From contig NZ_JALJYG010000009.1 in the NCBI RefSeq assembly GCF_024170505.1, positions 1 to 64,000 of the forward strand: a DNA stretch of 64,000 nucleotides, written 5' to 3'. Source of the stretch: Methanocalculus alkaliphilus. GTDB taxonomy: Archaea; Halobacteriota; Methanomicrobia; Methanomicrobiales; Methanocorpusculaceae. Below, in pieces: positions 53,736 through 62,046 of this stretch. Each line of letters opens with the position of its first letter. Position 1 is the first letter of the stretch. A program made the position numbers and the translations under genes. The notes under the pieces were generated by a model. It was given only the letters and a program-made list of their open reading frames with translations. It made no database searches and had not been told where the DNA came from.

Positions 53736-54971
53736 TTGCATGATCCAACAATACCAACGATAAATATAGGCGTCGTCGGCCACGTCGACCACGGAAAAAC
53801 GACGCTCGTCTCCGGGGTGACCGGCACATGGACCGATCGCCACAGTGAAGAGTTAAAACGGGGGATCTCGATCCGTCTCGGGTACGCCGATGCGACGTTT
53901 TATAAATGCGAGAACTGTGAAGGGCCGGAGATCTATTCGGCAGATGGCACCTGCCGCTCCTGCGGAGGAAAGGCAGAGCCGTTCCGGTCGATCTCGTTTG
54001 TGGATGCTCCGGGCCACGAGACCCTGATGGCAACGATGCTCTCGGGTTCTGCGATCATGGATGGTGCGATGCTCGTCATCGCGGCGAACGAGCCATGCCC
54101 GCAGCCCCAGACGAAAGAGCACCTGATGGCCCTTGAACTGACCGGGATCACCAGGATCATCATCGTCCAGAACAAGATCGATGTCGTCACCCAGCAGGCG
54201 GCACTTGAGAACTATAAGCAGATCAAGAAGTTCGTCAAGGGAACCGTTGCAGAGAATGCACCGATTGTTCCGGTCTCCGCCCAGAAGGGGATCAACTTCT
54301 CAGCCCTCATCGGTGCCCTCGATGAGACGATCCCGGAGATGGATCGTGACCCCGATGCATCGCCGCTTCTTCTCCTCGCGCGCTCGTTTGATATCAACAA
54401 GCCGGGTGTCGGGTGGAAGGATATCCGGGGCGGTGTCATCGGCGGGTCGCTCATCAGAGGTATCCTCCGCGATGGCGATGATATCGAGATCCGGCCCGGG
54501 CGACAGCATACCATCGAGAACAGGACCATCTGGGAGCCGATCCGCACCAGGATCACCTCGATGCATATGGGTGTGAAGAAGATCAGCGTCGCAACACCAG
54601 GCGGCCTGACCGGGATTGCAACCAAGCTCGATCCGGCGATCACAAAGAGCGATACCCTCGTCGGCCAGGTGGCAGGCCATCCGGATGCACTCCCCCCTGT
54701 CTGGGAGAAGATGAAGTTTAAGGTCACCCTGATGGAGCGGGTCGTCGGTGCCAGCTCCGAGCAGGTGATCGAGCCGCTGAAGCATAAGGAGCCGCTGATG
54801 CTCTCCGTCGGGACGGCGGTGACGGTCGGTATCGTCACCGGGGCGAAGAAGGATATCGTCGATGTCATCCTGAAGCGTCCCGTCTGTGCCGAGCTTGGAT
54901 CCCGTATCGCCATCTCGCGGCAGGTGGGTGGACGATGGCGACTGATCGGGATGGGAATCCTCACCGAGTAG
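53736..54971 (+). CDS. eif2g: translation initiation factor aIF2 gamma subunit
   Basis: This GTPase carries initiator methionyl-tRNA to the ribosome. 411 residues with P loop [13 protein letters not shown] near 17, switch [10 protein letters not shown], the four-cysteine zinc knuckle CENCEGPE...CRSCGG (residues 54-80), DAPGHE, and NKID. The only in-frame start that leaves the leading IPTINIG strand intact is TTG 53736, ten bases after GGGAGGT; the ATG four bases downstream is in another frame. It begins an operon of RNA and protein-processing genes that is widely conserved in euryarchaea. Confidence 0.96.
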   Translation: MHDPTIPTINIGVVGHVDHGKTTLVSGVTGTWTDRHSEELKRGISIRLGYADATFYKCENCEGPEIYSADGTCRSCGGKAEPFRSISFVDAPGHETLMATMLSGSAIMDGAMLVIAANEPCPQPQTKEHLMALELTGITRIIIVQNKIDVVTQQAALENYKQIKKFVKGTVAENAPIVPVSAQKGINFSALIGALDETIPEMDRDPDASPLLLLARSFDINKPGVGWKDIRGGVIGGSLIRGILRDGDDIEIRPGRQHTIENRTIWEPIRTRITSMHMGVKKISVATPGGLTGIATKLDPAITKSDTLVGQVAGHPDALPPVWEKMKFKVTLMERVVGASSEQVIEPLKHKEPLMLSVGTAVTVGIVTGAKKDIVDVILKRPVCAELGSRIAISRQVGGRWRLIGMGILTE

Positions 54972-55348
54972 TGATTCTGCTGGATACAAATGCACTCCTC
55001 ATCCCGTCGCGATCCGGTGTTGATATCTTCTCCGGCCTCCTTGAGATCGTCGGGGCATTTGAGCCGGTCGTTCCGGCCGAGGTGGTGAGTGAGCTGCACG
55101 GGCTTGCACAGGGAAGGGGGAAGTCGGCAGCGGCGGCACGTTTCGGCCTCACGCTCGCCTCCCGGTGCAGAATCCTCCCGAAACGGGATGAAGAGGTGCC
55201 GGCCGATGCGATCATCTCCCTCCATGCAGGAGAGCTCTCCTGCCCGGTACTGACAAACGACCGAGAGTTAAAGGAACGCCTCTTTGAAGAGGGGGTTCCT
55301 GTTATAGTATTACGAAACCAGAAACGATTGGAACTCATCAGAAAGTAG
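54935..55348 (+). CDS. PIN-domain RNase (Fcf1/Utp24-like)
   Basis: 137 residues with the PIN acidic tetrad: D in [15 protein letters not shown] in [11 protein letters not shown] in ADAIISLH and D in [12 protein letters not shown]. Archaeal versions of this gene in the same neighbourhood are related to Fcf1, a pre-rRNA cutting enzyme, so rRNA maturation is likely. The ATG at 54935 has GGTGG before it but overlaps eif2g by 37 bases; GTG 54971, overlapping the eif2g stop, is the alternative and gives a 125-residue protein. Confidence 0.87.
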   Translation: MATDRDGNPHRVVILLDTNALLIPSRSGVDIFSGLLEIVGAFEPVVPAEVVSELHGLAQGRGKSAAAARFGLTLASRCRILPKRDEEVPADAIISLHAGELSCPVLTNDRELKERLFEEGVPVIVLRNQKRLELIRK

Positions 55349-55356
55349 GAGAGCCT

Positions 55357-55938
55357 ATGTATTACAAACTGAAACTGAACGATAAGGTTCGTGTTCCTGC
55401 CCACCGCCTGGGAGAGGATCTCAGGGTCGTCCTCCTTGATGTCCTTCAGGAGCAGCTCGAAGGGAGTATCGACAAGGATCTTGGGATCTTCATCGCCGTC
55501 ACCGCAATCGACCAGATCGGTGAGGGGGAGATCATCCCGGGTGACGGGTCCGTCTACTTTGATACAACCTTCGAGGCGATTGCGCTGCGGATCGCCCTCC
55601 AGGAGATCCTTGAGGGGCTCGTCGTCGAGACGACCGGGTTTGGCGCTTTTGTGAGCCTCGGCCCCATCGATGCGATGCTCCACGTCAGCCAGATCTCAGA
55701 TGACTATATCAGCCATGATGAGAAGAACTCCCGCCTCGTCTGCCAGCAGACGAACCGGACGATCGGTGTCGGCGACACCGTCAGGGCACGGATCGTCGCA
55801 TTATCCCTCAACGAGCGGGAGCCGCGTGAAAGTAAGATCGGCCTGACGATGCGGCAGGCAGGCCTTGGATCCGCGCAATGGCTTGAGGACGAACACCAGA
55901 AAGAGCTTTCGGAGAAGACAGACCATGGCCGCACGTAA
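55357..55938 (+). CDS. rpo7: RNA polymerase subunit Rpo7 (E')
   Basis: 193 residues: an N-terminal RNP-like domain (MYYKLKLNDKVRVPAHRLGEDL region in parts) and a C-terminal S1/OB domain, VETTGFGAFVSLGPIDAMLHVSQI. Rpo7 with Rpo4 forms the stalk of archaeal RNA polymerase and helps open the promoter and bind the transcript. GGAGAG precedes the ATG. The 3' end overlaps spt4 by 14 bases. Confidence 0.95.
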   Translation: MYYKLKLNDKVRVPAHRLGEDLRVVLLDVLQEQLEGSIDKDLGIFIAVTAIDQIGEGEIIPGDGSVYFDTTFEAIALRIALQEILEGLVVETTGFGAFVSLGPIDAMLHVSQISDDYISHDEKNSRLVCQQTNRTIGVGDTVRARIVALSLNEREPRESKIGLTMRQAGLGSAQWLEDEHQKELSEKTDHGRT

Positions 55939-56131
55939 GAAGGTCGATCATGTCTGCCGGAAGTGCCACCGGGTTCTTGACGCAGATAAGGAGGCATGCA
56001 TCATCTGTGGTGACAGCAGCCTCTCCACAGACTGGCAGGGATACCTGATCATCATCGACCCGAAGCGATCCGCGATCGCAGAGAGGATGAATATCGACCT
56101 TCCAGGAAGGTATGCATTGAAGGTTCGTTGA
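55925..56131 (+). CDS. spt4: transcription elongation factor Spt4 (Rpo E'')
   Basis: 68 residues from ATG 55925 with a four-cysteine zinc ribbon, HVCRKCHRVLD and ACIICGDSSLS, followed by WQGYLIIIDPKRSAIA, the part that contacts Spt5. With Spt5 it helps the polymerase stay on template. It overlaps rpo7 by 14 bases and the coenzyme A gene by one base. The much longer upstream open frame is only the shadow of rpo7. Confidence 0.94.
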   Translation: MAARKKVDHVCRKCHRVLDADKEACIICGDSSLSTDWQGYLIIIDPKRSAIAERMNIDLPGRYALKVR

Positions 56132-56634
56132 TGCTCAGGCTTCCCGATGAGTTCCGCGACCTCTTCAAGAGGCCTTTTGGAATACTTTTTGCAACCATCG
56201 ACGAGGTGATCCCCCACCTCTCCGGGCGAACAGTCTGCACCGTCGGGGATGTCGTCACCGACTCGCTCCTCTCGCGCGGCATCTACCCCGATATTGCGAT
56301 CATCGACGGGTACACGATGCGGTCACCGTTTCTGAAGACGCCGCTGTATGCAGGGGCGCGGACGATCAACGTCGCCAATCCTGCAGGAATGATCACAGAC
56401 GAGCTCATCTCCGGGCTTCAGGATGCCGTCTCTGATACACCGGCTCTCGTCTTCGTCGATGGTGAGGAGGATCTCGCCGTGATCCCCCTCGTCCTGGCTG
56501 CCTCCGATGGGACGGTCATCCTCTACGGCCAGCCGAATGAAGGGGTCGTCATGCGGGTCGTCGATGAAGAGGCCCGGATGGAGGCGAGGAAGCTCCTCAC
56601 CTTCTTCGTCGAGGTTAACGCCACTTTTAAATAA
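56131..56634 (+). CDS. GTP-dependent dephospho-CoA kinase (DUF359)
   Basis: 167 residues with LPDEFRDLFKRPFGILF at the start, VCTVGDVVTDSLLSRG near residue 38, IAIIDGYTMRSPF and VFVDGEEDLAVIPLVL. These match the archaeal family shown to make coenzyme A from dephospho-CoA with GTP. The ATG at 56131 overlaps the spt4 stop. The gene is regularly found at this place in the cluster in euryarchaea. Confidence 0.92.
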   Translation: MLRLPDEFRDLFKRPFGILFATIDEVIPHLSGRTVCTVGDVVTDSLLSRGIYPDIAIIDGYTMRSPFLKTPLYAGARTINVANPAGMITDELISGLQDAVSDTPALVFVDGEEDLAVIPLVLAASDGTVILYGQPNEGVVMRVVDEEARMEARKLLTFFVEVNATFK

Positions 56635-56662
56635 CTACCATGTCAATAGTTCTGGGATACCG

Positions 56663-56956
56663 ATGGAGATCACTATCACAAACGATACAAGGAACGAGCT
56701 CCTCTACCGCAAAGAAGTGGAGTTCACCATGACCTATGAGGGCGCAACCCCTTCAAGGAAACAGATCATCGGGAAGATTGCCGCACTTCTCAATGCAAAG
56801 GAAGAGACGATGGTCCTTGACCCCGTCAGAACACGGTTTGGATCCGGTGATGCAGCCGGGAATGCACGTATCTATGATACCGTCGAGGCACGTGACCGGA
56901 CCGAGCGTTCATATCTGATCAACCGTGGCCAGCCGAAGGCAGAAGCGGAGGAGTAA
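56663..56956 (+). CDS. rps24e: ribosomal protein eS24
   Basis: 97 residues: MEITITNDTRNELLYRK, then YEGATPSRKQIIGKIAALL and RTRFGSGDAAGNARIYD. This small-subunit protein is found in archaea and eukaryotes only. The start was set at ATG 56663 from the family's opening strand. The rps27ae gene follows three bases after the stop. Confidence 0.95.
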   Translation: MEITITNDTRNELLYRKEVEFTMTYEGATPSRKQIIGKIAALLNAKEETMVLDPVRTRFGSGDAAGNARIYDTVEARDRTERSYLINRGQPKAEAEE

Positions 56957-56959
56957 GGG

Positions 56960-57112
56960 ATGGTAGCACGTTACAAGCTCTACTCCATCGAAGGTGAGAA
57001 GGCAGTCGCAGGAAAGCGCCACTGCCCACGCTGCGGACCCGGCGTCTTCCTTGCCGAGCATGCCGACCGTCAGGCATGTGGAAAATGCGGTTTTACCGAA
57101 TTTAAGAAGTAA
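56960..57112 (+). CDS. rps27ae: ribosomal protein eS31 (S27ae)
   Basis: A 50-residue zinc-ribbon ribosomal protein: [16 protein letters not shown], then [14 protein letters not shown] and [12 protein letters not shown], giving four cysteines for zinc. In eukaryotes its homologue is fused to ubiquitin; here, as in other archaea, it stands alone. Start and stop are certain from the reading frame (ATG three bases after rps24e, TAA seven bases before kae1). It is too short for a 60-residue cutoff. Confidence 0.93.
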   Translation: MVARYKLYSIEGEKAVAGKRHCPRCGPGVFLAEHADRQACGKCGFTEFKK

Positions 57113-57118
57113 CAATAC

Positions 57119-58687
57119 ATGCCTCGCATCGGGCAGGTACTGGGGATTGAAGGGACAGCATGGAACCTCAGTGCCGCTGTTTTTGATGATGATCTTATCT
57201 CACTGAGATCATCTCCATATATTCCACCTCATGGCGGTATTCACCCCCGTGAGGCCGCGCAGCATCATGCATCGGTTATGAAGGAGGTCATCGCGGATGC
57301 CCTTGCCGATGCTGGTGAGATCACCGGGGTCGCCTTCTCACAGGGACCGGGGCTTGGCCCCTGTCTCAGGACGGTTGCGACCGCCGCCCGATCGCTCGCC
57401 CTCTCTCTGGATGTTCCGCTGATCGGCGTCAACCACTGTGTCGCGCATATCGAGATCGGGAGGTTTGCAACCGGCTATACCGATCCGATCGTCCTCTATG
57501 CAAGCGGCGCCAATACCCAGGTCCTCGGCTATCTCAACGGGAGGTACCGGATCTTTGGGGAGACGCTGGATATCGGGATCGGGAATGGCCTGGATAAGTT
57601 CGCACGGTATCACGACCTCCCCCACCCGGGAGGGCCGGCCATCGAGGAGTTTGCGAAGGAGGGGTCGTATATCCCCCTCCCCTATACCGTCAAAGGGATG
57701 GATCTGGCGTTTTCCGGTCTCATCTCTGCTGCAAAGGAGGCGGATGCCCCCCTCCCCGATGTCTGCTACAGCCTCCAGGAGACCTCGTTTGCGATGTGCG
57801 TCGAGGTGACGGAGCGTGCCCTTGCCCATACCGGCAAGGACGAGGTGATCCTCGTCGGCGGGGTCGGGGTCAATGCCAGGATGCAGGAGATGCTCGCCGC
57901 GATGTGCGAGGAGCGTGGAGCGGCCTTCGCCGTCCCCGAGCGGAAGTACATGGGCGACAACGGCGCGATGATCGCCTACACCGGGAGGGTGATGCTGGCA
58001 AGCGGCCAGACGATCCCGATCAGCGAGTCGCGGGTGAATCCCGGATTCCGGTCCGATCAGGTGGAAGTCGGGTGGCGCAGCGATACCGGATCGATCTTTG
58101 CCGGTGCACGGGACGGCGATACCGTCCGTGGAGCCGAGGCAGAGGTTGATCTCTCCGGGGACGATGTGGTGAAGCGGCGCCTGAAGAAGGGATACCGCCA
58201 CCCCCGTCTTGACGCGATGCTGATCCGGGAGCGTACCCGTGCCGAGGCGAGGATCCTCTCTGCTGCACGGCGTGCCGGGGTTGCGACCCCGGTGATCCGT
58301 GATCTGACGGCAGATTCGATCACCATGGAGAAGGTGATCGGATCAGAGCTGAAGTACGTCCTTGACCAGGCCACTGCAGAGAAGGCTGGAACGGCGGTCG
58401 GGAAGCTGCATACGGCAGGGATCGTCCACGGCGACCTGACGACGAGCAATATGATCCTCCGCGATGGGGAGATTGTGCTGATCGACTTTGGCCTTGGCCA
58501 GATCACCGGCGAGATCGAGGCACGCGGCGTTGATCTCCATGTCTTCTTCCAGACGCTTGAGAGCACGATGCCGGATGCCGAGGATCTGAAGGCAGCGTTC
58601 CTCAGTGGATACCGGGAGACATTCCCCCATGCCGATGATGTGGTGGAACGGGAGCATGAGATCGAGCTCCGGGGGCGGTACCTCTGA
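57119..58687 (+). CDS. kae1: Kae1-Bud32 fusion, tRNA threonylcarbamoyladenosine synthesis
   Basis: 522 residues joining the Kae1 ATPase (1 to about 320) and the Bud32 kinase-like protein (about 330-522). Kae1 carries HPREAAQHHASV and GVNHCVAHIEIG (metal histidines) and ASGANTQVLGYLNG; Bud32 has VHGDLTTSNMI and LIDFGLGQ as its catalytic loops. Both belong to the KEOPS complex that makes t6A at tRNA position 37. The fused form is typical of many euryarchaea. The stop overlaps the next gene's apparent CTG start. Confidence 0.95.
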   Translation: MPRIGQVLGIEGTAWNLSAAVFDDDLISLRSSPYIPPHGGIHPREAAQHHASVMKEVIADALADAGEITGVAFSQGPGLGPCLRTVATAARSLALSLDVPLIGVNHCVAHIEIGRFATGYTDPIVLYASGANTQVLGYLNGRYRIFGETLDIGIGNGLDKFARYHDLPHPGGPAIEEFAKEGSYIPLPYTVKGMDLAFSGLISAAKEADAPLPDVCYSLQETSFAMCVEVTERALAHTGKDEVILVGGVGVNARMQEMLAAMCEERGAAFAVPERKYMGDNGAMIAYTGRVMLASGQTIPISESRVNPGFRSDQVEVGWRSDTGSIFAGARDGDTVRGAEAEVDLSGDDVVKRRLKKGYRHPRLDAMLIRERTRAEARILSAARRAGVATPVIRDLTADSITMEKVIGSELKYVLDQATAEKAGTAVGKLHTAGIVHGDLTTSNMILRDGEIVLIDFGLGQITGEIEARGVDLHVFFQTLESTMPDAEDLKAAFLSGYRETFPHADDVVEREHEIELRGRYL

Positions 58688-59229
58688 AGATCACCGTCGT
58701 GACCGGCAACCGGCATAAGGTCGATGAGGTCGCCTCCTTCTTCTCCGGTATCGCTGAGATCGAACATCTCGATCGCGAACTCCCCGAGATCCGGGATGAG
58801 GATGTCGGAACGGTCGCCCGGCAGAAGGCAGAGGCAGCCTGGGATCTGATCGGCCGGCCCCTCATCGTTGATGATACCGGGTTCTTCATCGCCGCCCTCA
58901 ACGGGTTCCCCGGGGCGACGGCGGCGTATGTGATGAAGACGATCGGCAATCCCGGTATCCTGAAGCTGATGGAGGATCAGGTGGACCGATCCGCATATTT
59001 TGAGACGGCCATCGCCTATGCATCAGAGGAGGGGGTCCGGGTCTTCACCGGGAGGATCGATGGAACGGTCCTCGGGACACCCCGTGGAGAAGGCGGGTTT
59101 GGGTATGATCCCATCTTCTCCTATGATGGCCGGGCACTTGCCGAGATGCCGATGGCGGAGAAGAGCCTCGTCTCCCATCGCGGCCGGGCACTTGCGGCAT
59201 TTCGGGACTGGTTTGTATCAGGAATATAA
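58684..59229 (+). CDS. XTP/dITP diphosphatase (RdgB/HAM1 family)
   Basis: This housekeeping enzyme hydrolyses ITP and XTP to keep them out of nucleic acids. The family starts with a KI-VVTGN-HK strand-loop. In frame this strand is preceded by CTG 58684 only, since a TGA lies upstream at 58657 and no ATG, GTG or TTG lies between that stop and the strand; GTG 58699 would remove the first strand. CTG 58684 was therefore chosen; it overlaps the kae1 stop as CTGA. Other motifs: LIVDDTGFFIAALNGFPG and GEGGFGYDPIF. About 181 residues. Confidence 0.85.
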   Translation: MKITVVTGNRHKVDEVASFFSGIAEIEHLDRELPEIRDEDVGTVARQKAEAAWDLIGRPLIVDDTGFFIAALNGFPGATAAYVMKTIGNPGILKLMEDQVDRSAYFETAIAYASEEGVRVFTGRIDGTVLGTPRGEGGFGYDPIFSYDGRALAEMPMAEKSLVSHRGRALAAFRDWFVSGI

Positions 59230-59286
59230 CAATGGTTAAGACGTTTTGGCGTCCACTAATAAGAACGCAATCTCGTGGTGTTTACT

Positions 59287-59433
59287 ATGGCACGGTTTCC
59301 AGAAGCTGAAGCACGATTACTCAATGTCAAGGTCTGCATGAAATGCAGCTCACGGAACGCTATCCGGGCAACAACCTGCAGGAAATGCGGTTCCAACCAG
59401 CTTAGAACGAAGAACAAGGAACGGAAGGCATAA
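59287..59433 (+). CDS. rpl40e: ribosomal protein eL40
   Basis: 48 residues: [20 protein letters not shown], then [18 protein letters not shown]. It holds zinc through four cysteines (CMKC and CRKC) and sits in the large subunit. In eukaryotes it is fused to ubiquitin. ATG with GTGGTG eight bases before, stop TAA at 59431-59433. It is too short for a 60-residue cutoff. Probably the last gene of the long operon. Confidence 0.93.
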   Translation: MARFPEAEARLLNVKVCMKCSSRNAIRATTCRKCGSNQLRTKNKERKA

Positions 59434-59449
59434 CCGACCGCTCACTCAA

Positions 59450-59457
59450 TTTTTTTT
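59450..59457 (+). terminator. T-run terminator after eL40
   Basis: Eight consecutive T bases follow the eL40 stop by about 16 bases. T-runs alone can end archaeal transcription. The run touches the stop codon of the convergent gene at 59456. Confidence 0.55.
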
Positions 59458-60100
59458 ACGCGTTATAATACGTGACCCTCTTCCCGACCGAGCTGTACTC
59501 TCCGGCGAAGGTCTCGATGTTCCGTTTATACCCGATCCGATCGGTGATCCCAAAGTCACGGACCTTCTCCCGCACCCGCATCACCTCGTCGGTATCTTCC
59601 CAGTTACTGGTATAGACATAGATGACGAGACGGTCATCGCGGGACTGGGGATTTGGCTTTGCGGTGCTGACCTTGGCGGAGATACCGAGATCCCCGACCC
59701 ATGTCGCATCCCGGATCTGCTCCCAGATGGGATCGGCCTGATCTTTTTCAAGGAAGATGAGCCATTTCCCGGCAGCTTCGGCATTGACCGCCTCGGGATG
59801 GCTGCCGGGCGCATCCTGGATGATCCAGTGCATCCTGACCGTACGTGACGGGAGGATTCCTTCGCCTTCACGGTAGAGGGCGGCGATGGCGTCTGCATCC
59901 CCGGGGTCGCTCCTGATCGCCTCTGCAAGCGGCGGGTATTCCCCCTCGAATGAGGCGAGTGCTTCTTCGCAGGCGGTTCTGAGATCATCGGGGCGGTGGA
60001 TGAGATCAAAGAGGGGAGTATTCTTCGCCTCCAGCCTCTTGCCAAAAAAGATGGTGAAGATGCCAAAGGCGATCCCGGCGAGTGATTCGGTCTCCTCCAT
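59456..60100 (-). CDS. Bles03/DUF1917-like protein
   Basis: 214 residues resembling the Bles03 family (sometimes named putative phosphothreonine lyase domain). KWLIFLEKDQADPIWEQI near residue 110 and the GDLGISAKVSTAK loop near 135 are the recognisable parts, along with RLVIYVYTSNWEDTDEVMRV. Catalytic function in archaea has not been shown; a phosphothreonine-lyase role would be inferred from fold only. It lies 11 bases downstream of thi4 and is read in the same direction. Confidence 0.7.
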   Translation of the reverse strand: MEETESLAGIAFGIFTIFFGKRLEAKNTPLFDLIHRPDDLRTACEEALASFEGEYPPLAEAIRSDPGDADAIAALYREGEGILPSRTVRMHWIIQDAPGSHPEAVNAEAAGKWLIFLEKDQADPIWEQIRDATWVGDLGISAKVSTAKPNPQSRDDRLVIYVYTSNWEDTDEVMRVREKVRDFGITDRIGYKRNIETFAGEYSSVGKRVTYYNA

Positions 60101-60111
60101 TGAACCACCTC

Positions 60112-60879
60112 TTAGATCGTGTTGAGCTGATCCTGTGCGATCTGTGCCGCCTTCTCACCCGAGAGGAGCATCCCGCCAAAGACCGCCCCCATCCGTGCTT
60201 CACCTGCGACGGCGTTTGCGGCCATACCACAGGCGATGACGCCGGGGAAGATCTCACGGGTGTGGTCGAGGATGTTCGTCTCCGCCCGCTCAGCCCACAT
60301 GAAGCTCTCGCCATGGATGGTGATCTCCCCTTTCTTCTTCTTGATGCAGTGGGCGACGACGGCGTCATGGCCGGTTGCGTCGATGGTCACCTTCGCCGAG
60401 AGGGTAAGGGGATCGACATGGAGGCCGGTCATCTCGACCGGGGTGGAGGTGATGACGAGGCCCGAGACCCTGCCGTCCCCCTTGATGACGACATCCTCAA
60501 CCGAGGTGAGATTGAAGAACTCTGCCCCGGCATCACAGGCTGCTGCTGTCAGTTTTGCAACGGACTCAACGGATGATGCGACATAATAGCCGGGCTCAAA
60601 AAGAGTCGATCGGATCCCGAAGTGATCGAGGAGCCGTTTGCCCTCCTCCTGGACGACGATCCGGGGGAAGGTCATGCCGCCGCCCCACATCCCGCCGCCG
60701 ACGGAGAGCTTCTTCTCGATGACGGCGACCTTCTTTCCTTCTCCTGCTGCCAGGGCGGCACAGACCAGGCCGGAGGGACCTCCCCCGACGATGGCGATAT
60801 CGAGATCCAGGTAGTCGGAGAAGATCGCTGCATGGGTCTGCAGGATCGCCCTGCTGATGGTCACTTCGTCAAGTTTCAT
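60112..60879 (-). CDS. thi4: thiazole synthase Thi4, sulfide-using archaeal type
   Basis: About 255 residues from ATG 60879, which has GGTGAGG six bases before it; GTG 60891 lies inside that site. The FAD/NAD-type dinucleotide loop AIVGGGPSGLVCAALA near residue 32 and GGMWGGGMTFPRIVV are typical. Yeast Thi4 gives up the sulfur of its own Cys205; the comparable place here reads GLHVDPLTL, with histidine, as in methanogen enzymes that use free sulfide with iron and are catalytic. It makes the thiazole part of thiamine from NAD and glycine. Confidence 0.93.
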   Translation of the reverse strand: MKLDEVTISRAILQTHAAIFSDYLDLDIAIVGGGPSGLVCAALAAGEGKKVAVIEKKLSVGGGMWGGGMTFPRIVVQEEGKRLLDHFGIRSTLFEPGYYVASSVESVAKLTAAACDAGAEFFNLTSVEDVVIKGDGRVSGLVITSTPVEMTGLHVDPLTLSAKVTIDATGHDAVVAHCIKKKKGEITIHGESFMWAERAETNILDHTREIFPGVIACGMAANAVAGEARMGAVFGGMLLSGEKAAQIAQDQLNTI

Positions 60880-60975
60880 CTGATTCCTCACCCGATATAG
60901 TGGTGTTTATCCTACTAATAGTATCGCGATCTTCGTTCGCAGGTATTATGAGTTCGAAAGAACAAAGATTAACGT

Positions 60976-61854
60976 ATGGAATGGAAGCGCGACTATGGCC
61001 TCACCACGAGGATAATGTTTACGTGGTTTCTGCTCCTCCTCGTCTACCTCGTCTTCCTTGCCGCACTTCAGGCGATTTTGGGATTTTCGTTCCACCTTCT
61101 GGTCGCCATCGCCTTTGTGATGGCGTTTGGCCAGTACTTCTTCTCCGCCAGACTGGTGCTGATGAGTACCGGTGCCCGTGTGGTGGAAGAGGATGAGTAC
61201 CCTGAGCTGCACCGGATGGTTGAACGGCTCTGTGCAATCGCAGACCTCCCCAAGCCGAGGATTGCGATTATGCAGTCCCCGGTTCCAAATGCCTTTGCAA
61301 CCGGGAGGAATCCAAAGGATGGTGTCGTCGCGGTCACCGACTCGATCATGCGGATCCTGACGAAGGAAGAGCTGGAGGGAGTTCTTGCTCATGAACTGGC
61401 ACATATCAAGAATCGGGATATGATGTCGATGACGATCGCAAGTTTCCTTGCGATGGCGGCAGCGTTGATTGTGCAGAACGCACTCTTTGCCTCCCTCTTT
61501 GACCGGCGGGAAGGCAATCCCTGGATGATCGCCTGGATCGTTGCGATCCTCGTCTATGTGGCGGCGACCCTCCTGATCCGGACACTTTCACGGTACCGTG
61601 AGTTCACAGCCGACCGGGGTGCAGCCTATATCACGAATAATCCACGGGCACTCCAGAGTGCGCTGATGAAGATCAGCAACCGGATGGATTCGGTGCCTGC
61701 GGAGAAGAAGCATGAGGTGGAGGGGGCAAACGCCTTCTTCATCATCCCTGCACTCACCGGCAAGTCACTGATGGAGCTCTTCTCGACCCATCCGCCCCTT
61801 GAGAAGCGGATCGCTGAGCTTGAGAAGGTCCAGGAAGAGATCCGGGGATACTAA
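60976..61854 (+). CDS. htpX: HtpX-type M48 membrane metalloprotease
   Basis: 292 residues with two N-terminal membrane helices, the zinc motif LAHELAHIKNRDMMS near residue 140, two further helices and the third ligand glutamate in RYREFTADRGAAY near 205. HtpX removes misfolded membrane proteins. PKPRIAIMQSPVPNAFATGRNPKDG and FSTHPPLEKRIAELEK, also family marks, are given here in parts. The gene is divergent from thi4 and monocistronic; tRNA-Gly follows. Confidence 0.93.
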   Translation: MEWKRDYGLTTRIMFTWFLLLLVYLVFLAALQAILGFSFHLLVAIAFVMAFGQYFFSARLVLMSTGARVVEEDEYPELHRMVERLCAIADLPKPRIAIMQSPVPNAFATGRNPKDGVVAVTDSIMRILTKEELEGVLAHELAHIKNRDMMSMTIASFLAMAAALIVQNALFASLFDRREGNPWMIAWIVAILVYVAATLLIRTLSRYREFTADRGAAYITNNPRALQSALMKISNRMDSVPAEKKHEVEGANAFFIIPALTGKSLMELFSTHPPLEKRIAELEKVQEEIRGY

Positions 61855-61886
61855 CCCCCCTTCTTTTCTGAAGCAGATTCGTAATC

Positions 61887-61894
61887 CTTAAATC
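61887..61894 (+). promoter_or_regulatory. TATA box of tRNA-Gly
   Basis: CTTAAATC lies about 30 bases before the mature 5' end of the tRNA, the expected distance for archaeal RNA polymerase starting just upstream of it. Confidence 0.5.
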
Positions 61895-61921
61895 TCTTCG
61901 GGGATAATAGTAAAGAGCATC

Positions 61922-61992
61922 GCATCGATGGTCTAGTGGTATGACTTTGGCCTTCCAAGCCAATAGCCCGGGTTCAATTCCCGGTCGATGCA
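61922..61992 (+). tRNA. tRNA-Gly (TCC)
   Basis: The acceptor GCATCGA pairs with TCGATGC, the anticodon arm TTGGC-CTTCCAA-GCCAA exposes TCC, and the T arm GGG-TTCAATTC-CC is regular. CCA is not encoded. No intron is seen. The tRNA reads GGA and GGG-type glycine codons. Confidence 0.93.
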
Positions 61993-62046
61993 TCTTCTTC
62001 TGAGCATTTCGATTGGTTTTTATCATCGCATAGTACAAATCTGCTG

